6,802 nucleotides of DNA, from the NCBI GenBank assembly GCA_035347995.1, contig DAOPQD010000135.1, positions 1-6,802 of the forward strand. Direction: 5' to 3'. The DNA comes from JAAZNO01 sp012798275. GTDB lineage: Bacteria > Chloroflexota > Anaerolineae > B4-G1 > SLSP01. A program made the position numbers and the translations under genes. Positions 1 to 6,802 of this stretch are shown here, in pieces. Numbering within the stretch: position 1 is the first letter of the stretch; each line of letters begins with the position of its first letter. The notes below the pieces were generated by a model. The model had not been told where the DNA came from. It saw only the letters and a program-made list of their open reading frames with translations, and made no database searches.

Positions 1-72
1 CCGGGCTACGACGACGTGCCGCCAGGCTCACGCTTCGGTAGCATCATCATTTTAGGGAACACCGGGGCGTAA
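1..72 (+). CDS. C-terminal end of a rightward gene, product unknown (partial)
   Basis: Frame 1 is open from the window edge to a TAA stop at 70-72 and encodes 23 residues ending GSIIILGNTGA. The composition (a hydrophobic III-L strand after a Gly/Pro/Asp-rich turn) looks like a real protein terminus, and the other frames here read less well. The stop lies 12 bases before a hairpin that could terminate it, which suits a gene converging on the leftward helicase. The fragment is too short to assign a family. It could be a chance open frame, because 72 bases is not statistically compelling. Confidence 0.45.
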   Translation, partial: PGYDDVPPGSRFGSIIILGNTGA

Positions 73-83
73 AATAGAGATCA

Positions 84-133
84 GTGAGCCGTGAGTCGAG
101 AGCTGTCGTAGTCACGGCTCACAACTTTTATTT
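84..133. terminator. Hairpin between convergent genes, probable bidirectional terminator
   Basis: GTGAGCCGTGA at 84-94 and TCACGGCTCAC at 112-122 are a perfect 11-bp inverted repeat around a 17-base loop. On the plus strand it is followed by AACTTTTATTTC (123-134). On the minus strand it is followed, after about eight bases, by ATTTTA. It lies between a plus-strand stop at 70-72 and the helicase stop at 136-138, so it could end both transcripts. The T-runs are interrupted, so termination strength is uncertain. The left arm also starts two tandem 7-mers (GTGAGCC, GTGAGTC), so the hairpin may instead belong to a dispersed intergenic repeat family. Confidence 0.6.
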
Positions 134-135
134 CC

Positions 136-5214
<5,079 letters not shown>

Positions 5215-5220
5215 AGAGCA

Positions 5221-5226
5221 ACCTCC
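5221..5226 (-). promoter_or_regulatory. Strong Shine-Dalgarno of the helicase gene
   Basis: The minus strand reads GGAGGT, then TGCTCT, then ATG, a near-perfect ribosome binding site at 6-nt spacing. It fixes the helicase start at 5214. It lies wholly in the 15-nt gap after the TAA of the toxin remnant, so helicase translation does not depend on translation of the broken upstream gene. Confidence 0.85.
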
Positions 5227-5229
5227 AGA

Positions 5230-6063
5230 TTATTCCCATTCCCAGCGGATGGGATTCCAGACTTCACCACATTCGCCGCTCAACAGCGGGTCGAGAAAGC
5301 GCTGTAGTGCTTGAGTAGCTGCAGCGAGAGATGGGTATTCCAGACCCGTCTGTTCACACAGGCGGCGAAAGGGGAGCGACCAGGAAGCCGGTGGGGACGG
5401 CATCCGTTGCGGCAGGGGATGAGTGCCGCGTTTTGCGAAGGTGGCTTGCAGAGCCTGGCGCAACGTCCCGGCGCGCAGACCTCCCCAGTGCGCCATCAAC
5501 AGAATATCCACCCAGTCGCGCACCCGGCTGCTTTCGCCAGAGATATACAGGCGGGTGAGCGCATGGACTTTTTCGGCAATCTGCTGCGAGAGCGGATACG
5601 CCGGTATGGTCACTGGCGCAATCCCCGCGAAGGCCAGCAAGGGCGGGGCGAGCAAGTCGGCAGCTTCAATGAGCGGGTCGCCAATGCCTGCATCCACATG
5701 AAACGCCTCAAACAACCGCCCATCAAGCAAGCTCTGCACAGGGAAACGCAAATCGGCCGGTTGCTCCGGGCGCGCCACCTCAAAGGTGAACCAATCGCCC
5801 AAATCGCGCAAAACCCCGGCGACCAGGACGCGGTGAACGTCCCGCACCGGCAAAGACTGACGCAAGAGCAGGTCAATATCCTGCGTGGTGCGGGCGCGCT
5901 CGGGCAGTAAGTACCCAGGCTCCCGGTTGGGCGGTAACCAGGCGGGCCAGAAAGCGTTCAAAAGCCACCATTTTGCGTAACCGCGCCAGCGAGGTCCCGG
6001 ACGTCACGGCCTGCTGCCGCAGGCGGTCTTCCAGCGCGCGGCGAAAAGCCGCACTACTTTCAT
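5230..6063 (-). pseudogene. abiEii: AbiEii nucleotidyltransferase toxin (type IV toxin-antitoxin), frameshifted and internally deleted
   Basis: AbiEii (DUF1814) is a polymerase-beta-like nucleotidyltransferase and the toxic half of type IV modules. The expected N-terminus is readable as SSAAFRRALEDRL to MVAFERFLARL to GAWVL, ending near 5909. The rest continues in another frame from LPERARTTQDIDLL to the TAA at 5230-5232. That part keeps RTTQDID, FHVDAGIGDP, AEKVHAL and SRVRDWVDI, all family signatures. Between WVL and LPER the family has a KGG.AL.LR-type segment; here one base remains, so about nine codons carrying the nucleotide-binding GG motif are gone and the frame is lost. The first half terminates at TGA 5873-5875. 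A second defect is near the start: the ATG at 6063, overlapping the abiEi stop as ATGA, reads MKVVRLFAARW and stops soon, whereas one extra A would give MKSSAAFRR. A TTG at 6106 behind GGAGG is in frame with the first part as an alternative start, but does not rescue the internal break. An assembly error is the main alternative. Confidence 0.88.
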
Positions 6064-6638
6064 AGGGCGTTGGACTCCTCCAGGGCCGATTGGATGACAG
6101 CGACAATGTATCCTCCGCGCTGTTGCGCCGCGGTGTGCAGCGCGGCGGCGCTGACCAGGCCGCGCGCTAACGCTTGCTGCACAGCCTGGCGGACCCATTC
6201 CTCAGCCACGCCGGAGCGCAGCACATCTACGAGGGTGCGCGGCACGGTGGTGACGGGCAACCCTTGGCGGGTGGTGACTTCCTCGGGGCTAAGGTAGGCG
6301 GTGTGAAAGCGGACGCCCGGCAACCGGCGCGAGGCGGTGCGCAGCACGGTGAGGTGAATTTCGGTGGGCAGCAGGTCGGTCAGGCCGTAGAGCAGGAGGG
6401 CGCTTTCGTGCGAAACGACCGCCTTTTCTCCGGCGGCCAGCCAGGCGATGAACAAGTCGGCGTGCGGCATTTCCGGGAAGTGCGCCAGGCGATAGACGCC
6501 GCGGCGTAGCCGCAGGAAGCGGCCGCTTTTGACATGGTGGGAGAGCAGGGCTTTGGAGAACCCTGCCTGGCGCGCCTGTGGGGCGGAGAAGTAGCCAGCC
6601 TGACGCTCGGCTATCGCATAGAGTTGGGTATCGGTCAT
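6060..6638 (-). CDS. abiEi: AbiEi family antitoxin / transcriptional repressor (type IV toxin-antitoxin)
   Basis: This 192-residue protein is an intact AbiEi, which in known type IV modules neutralises AbiEii toxicity without stable complex formation and represses its own operon by binding inverted repeats. The N-terminal 50 residues form the expected winged helix-turn-helix: LYAIAERQAGYFSAPQA, then GFSKALLSHHVKSG, then the wing RLRRGVYRL. The C-terminal domain follows, with VVSHESALLLYGL (74-86), IHLTV (94-98) and GLPVTTVPRTLVDVL (126-140), all family hallmarks. Length matches compact AbiEi proteins. The ATG at 6638 has no clear Shine-Dalgarno, but the protein aligns with the family from its first helix. 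Its TGA overlaps the original abiEii ATG as ATGA. The gene shows no damage although its toxin partner is broken, which suggests retention as a regulator or a very recent toxin loss. Confidence 0.93.
   Translation of the reverse strand: MTDTQLYAIAERQAGYFSAPQARQAGFSKALLSHHVKSGRFLRLRRGVYRLAHFPEMPHADLFIAWLAAGEKAVVSHESALLLYGLTDLLPTEIHLTVLRTASRRLPGVRFHTAYLSPEEVTTRQGLPVTTVPRTLVDVLRSGVAEEWVRQAVQQALARGLVSAAALHTAAQQRGGYIVAVIQSALEESNAL
6075..6081 (-). promoter_or_regulatory. Shine-Dalgarno for the original abiEii start
   Basis: The minus strand carries GGAGGAG 11 nt before the ATG at 6063, inside the last codons of abiEi. The spacing is long but usable. A second GGAGG (6112-6116) sits 5 nt before the TTG at 6106 that is in frame with the first abiEii segment. 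Because both overlap abiEi codons (…GGY… and …EES…), either match could be incidental. Confidence 0.4.
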
Positions 6639-6661
6639 AGCATTATGGATGCGTGCAAAAG

Positions 6662-6678
6662 GTCAAGGATTGTTTGAC
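6662..6678. repeat. Inverted repeat in the leader, candidate AbiEi operator 2
   Basis: GTCAA (6662-6666), seven bases, TTGAC (6674-6678). It uses the same half-site as the repeat over the -35 box, in the opposite orientation, and its centre lies about 40 bp (close to four helical turns) from that of operator 1, so bound proteins would be on roughly the same DNA face. It falls just downstream of the predicted transcription start. Five-base arms alone could arise by chance. Confidence 0.45.
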
Positions 6679-6689
6679 TTTCTGCACAC

Positions 6690-6718
6690 ATTATCGCCGA
6701 GGTTGACGAGAATGTCAA
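6690..6718 (-). promoter_or_regulatory. Sigma-70-type promoter of the abiEi-abiEii-helicase unit
   Basis: On the minus strand, a perfect -35 TTGACA (6713-6718) is followed by a 17-bp spacer and a -10 GATAAT (6690-6695, five of six consensus bases). Transcription would start near 6683 and give a leader of about 45 nt to the abiEi ATG. No other promoter of this quality was seen ahead of the leftward genes, so it probably drives all three. Confidence 0.8.
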
Positions 6719-6719
6719 C
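6702..6719. repeat. Inverted repeat over the -35 box, candidate AbiEi operator 1
   Basis: GTTGAC (6702-6707), six bases, GTCAAC (6714-6719): a perfect 6-bp inverted repeat. It covers the -35 hexamer and part of the spacer, so a bound protein would block RNA polymerase. AbiEi proteins are known to autoregulate through inverted repeats ahead of their operon; that this repeat is the site here is inferred from its position and from the second copy of the same half-site downstream. Confidence 0.6.
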
Positions 6720-6757
6720 TGGATGGCTTAACTTCCTGCGCCATCGCGGACAACCGT

Positions 6758-6802
6758 TCAATATTGAGTTTGCTTGTTTTCCAGCCGTTCCCACGCCTCC
6801 AG
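6758..6802 (-). CDS. Possible C-terminal end of an upstream leftward gene (partial)
   Basis: Reading in from the right edge on the minus strand, one frame gives LEAWERLENKQTQY and a TGA at 6758-6760. The codons (CTG GAG GCG TGG GAA CGG CTG GAA) match local usage and the helix is plausible. It would leave about 40 bases before the abiEi -35 box. A second frame stays open to a TGA at 6715-6717 and reads NIERLSAMAQEVKPSS near its end, also protein-like, so the true frame is unsure and a frameshift cannot be excluded. No family can be named. Confidence 0.3.
   Translation of the reverse strand: MEAWERLENKQTQY

Noticed and set aside
5230..5961. Treating the downstream abiEii frame as an intact 243-residue toxin starting at TTG 5961
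   Set aside because: The first roughly 18 residues of that frame are an out-of-frame reading of the conserved N-terminal segment. The KGG motif is absent and no convincing ribosome site precedes the TTG.
6639..6757. A small gene or RNA between abiEi and the right edge
   Set aside because: Only very short open frames occur here. The stretch is fully explained by a promoter and inverted repeats.

Overview
The window is GC-rich, tightly packed bacterial DNA. Gene content and codon style (many GCC/GCG/CTG/CGC codons, close gene spacing, a large stand-alone helicase of a type I associate with Chloroflexota and Cyanobacteria) point weakly to a chloroflexotal or similar environmental bacterium. This is an impression, not a demonstrated assignment. 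The genes form a defence-type cassette rather than a housekeeping locus.

Layout from left to right. Bases 1-72 hold the last 23 codons of a rightward gene. Bases 84-133 hold an 11-bp perfect hairpin flanked by A/T-rich runs, suited to a bidirectional terminator between convergent genes. Bases 136-5214 (minus strand) encode a 1692-residue superfamily 2 DEAD/DEAH helicase with split zinc-finger cysteines, a DUF1998/MZB region and a C-terminal restriction-endonuclease-like domain. Just upstream of it (5230-6063, minus) is a broken AbiEii nucleotidyltransferase toxin gene. Upstream of that (6060-6638, minus) is an intact AbiEi antitoxin/repressor gene. Bases 6639-6757 hold a near-consensus sigma-70-type promoter (TTGACA, 17 bp, GATAAT) with two TTGAC/GTCAA inverted repeats that look like AbiEi operators. 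Bases 6758-6802 may be the tail of another leftward gene.

The three leftward genes look like one transcription unit: abiEi and abiEii overlap by an ATGA junction, and the helicase begins 15 nt after the abiEii stop with its own strong Shine-Dalgarno. The toxin has lost the segment that should carry its KGG nucleotide-binding motif and is out of frame there; it also appears frameshifted near its start. The antitoxin, promoter, operators and helicase all look intact. The most interesting reading is that a type IV toxin-antitoxin module has been reduced to a regulator (AbiEi plus operator) driving a large helicase-nuclease related to the DruE / DrmA-DrmB class of anti-phage helicases. That reading is inference; the gene order, the frame breaks and the motifs are visible directly.
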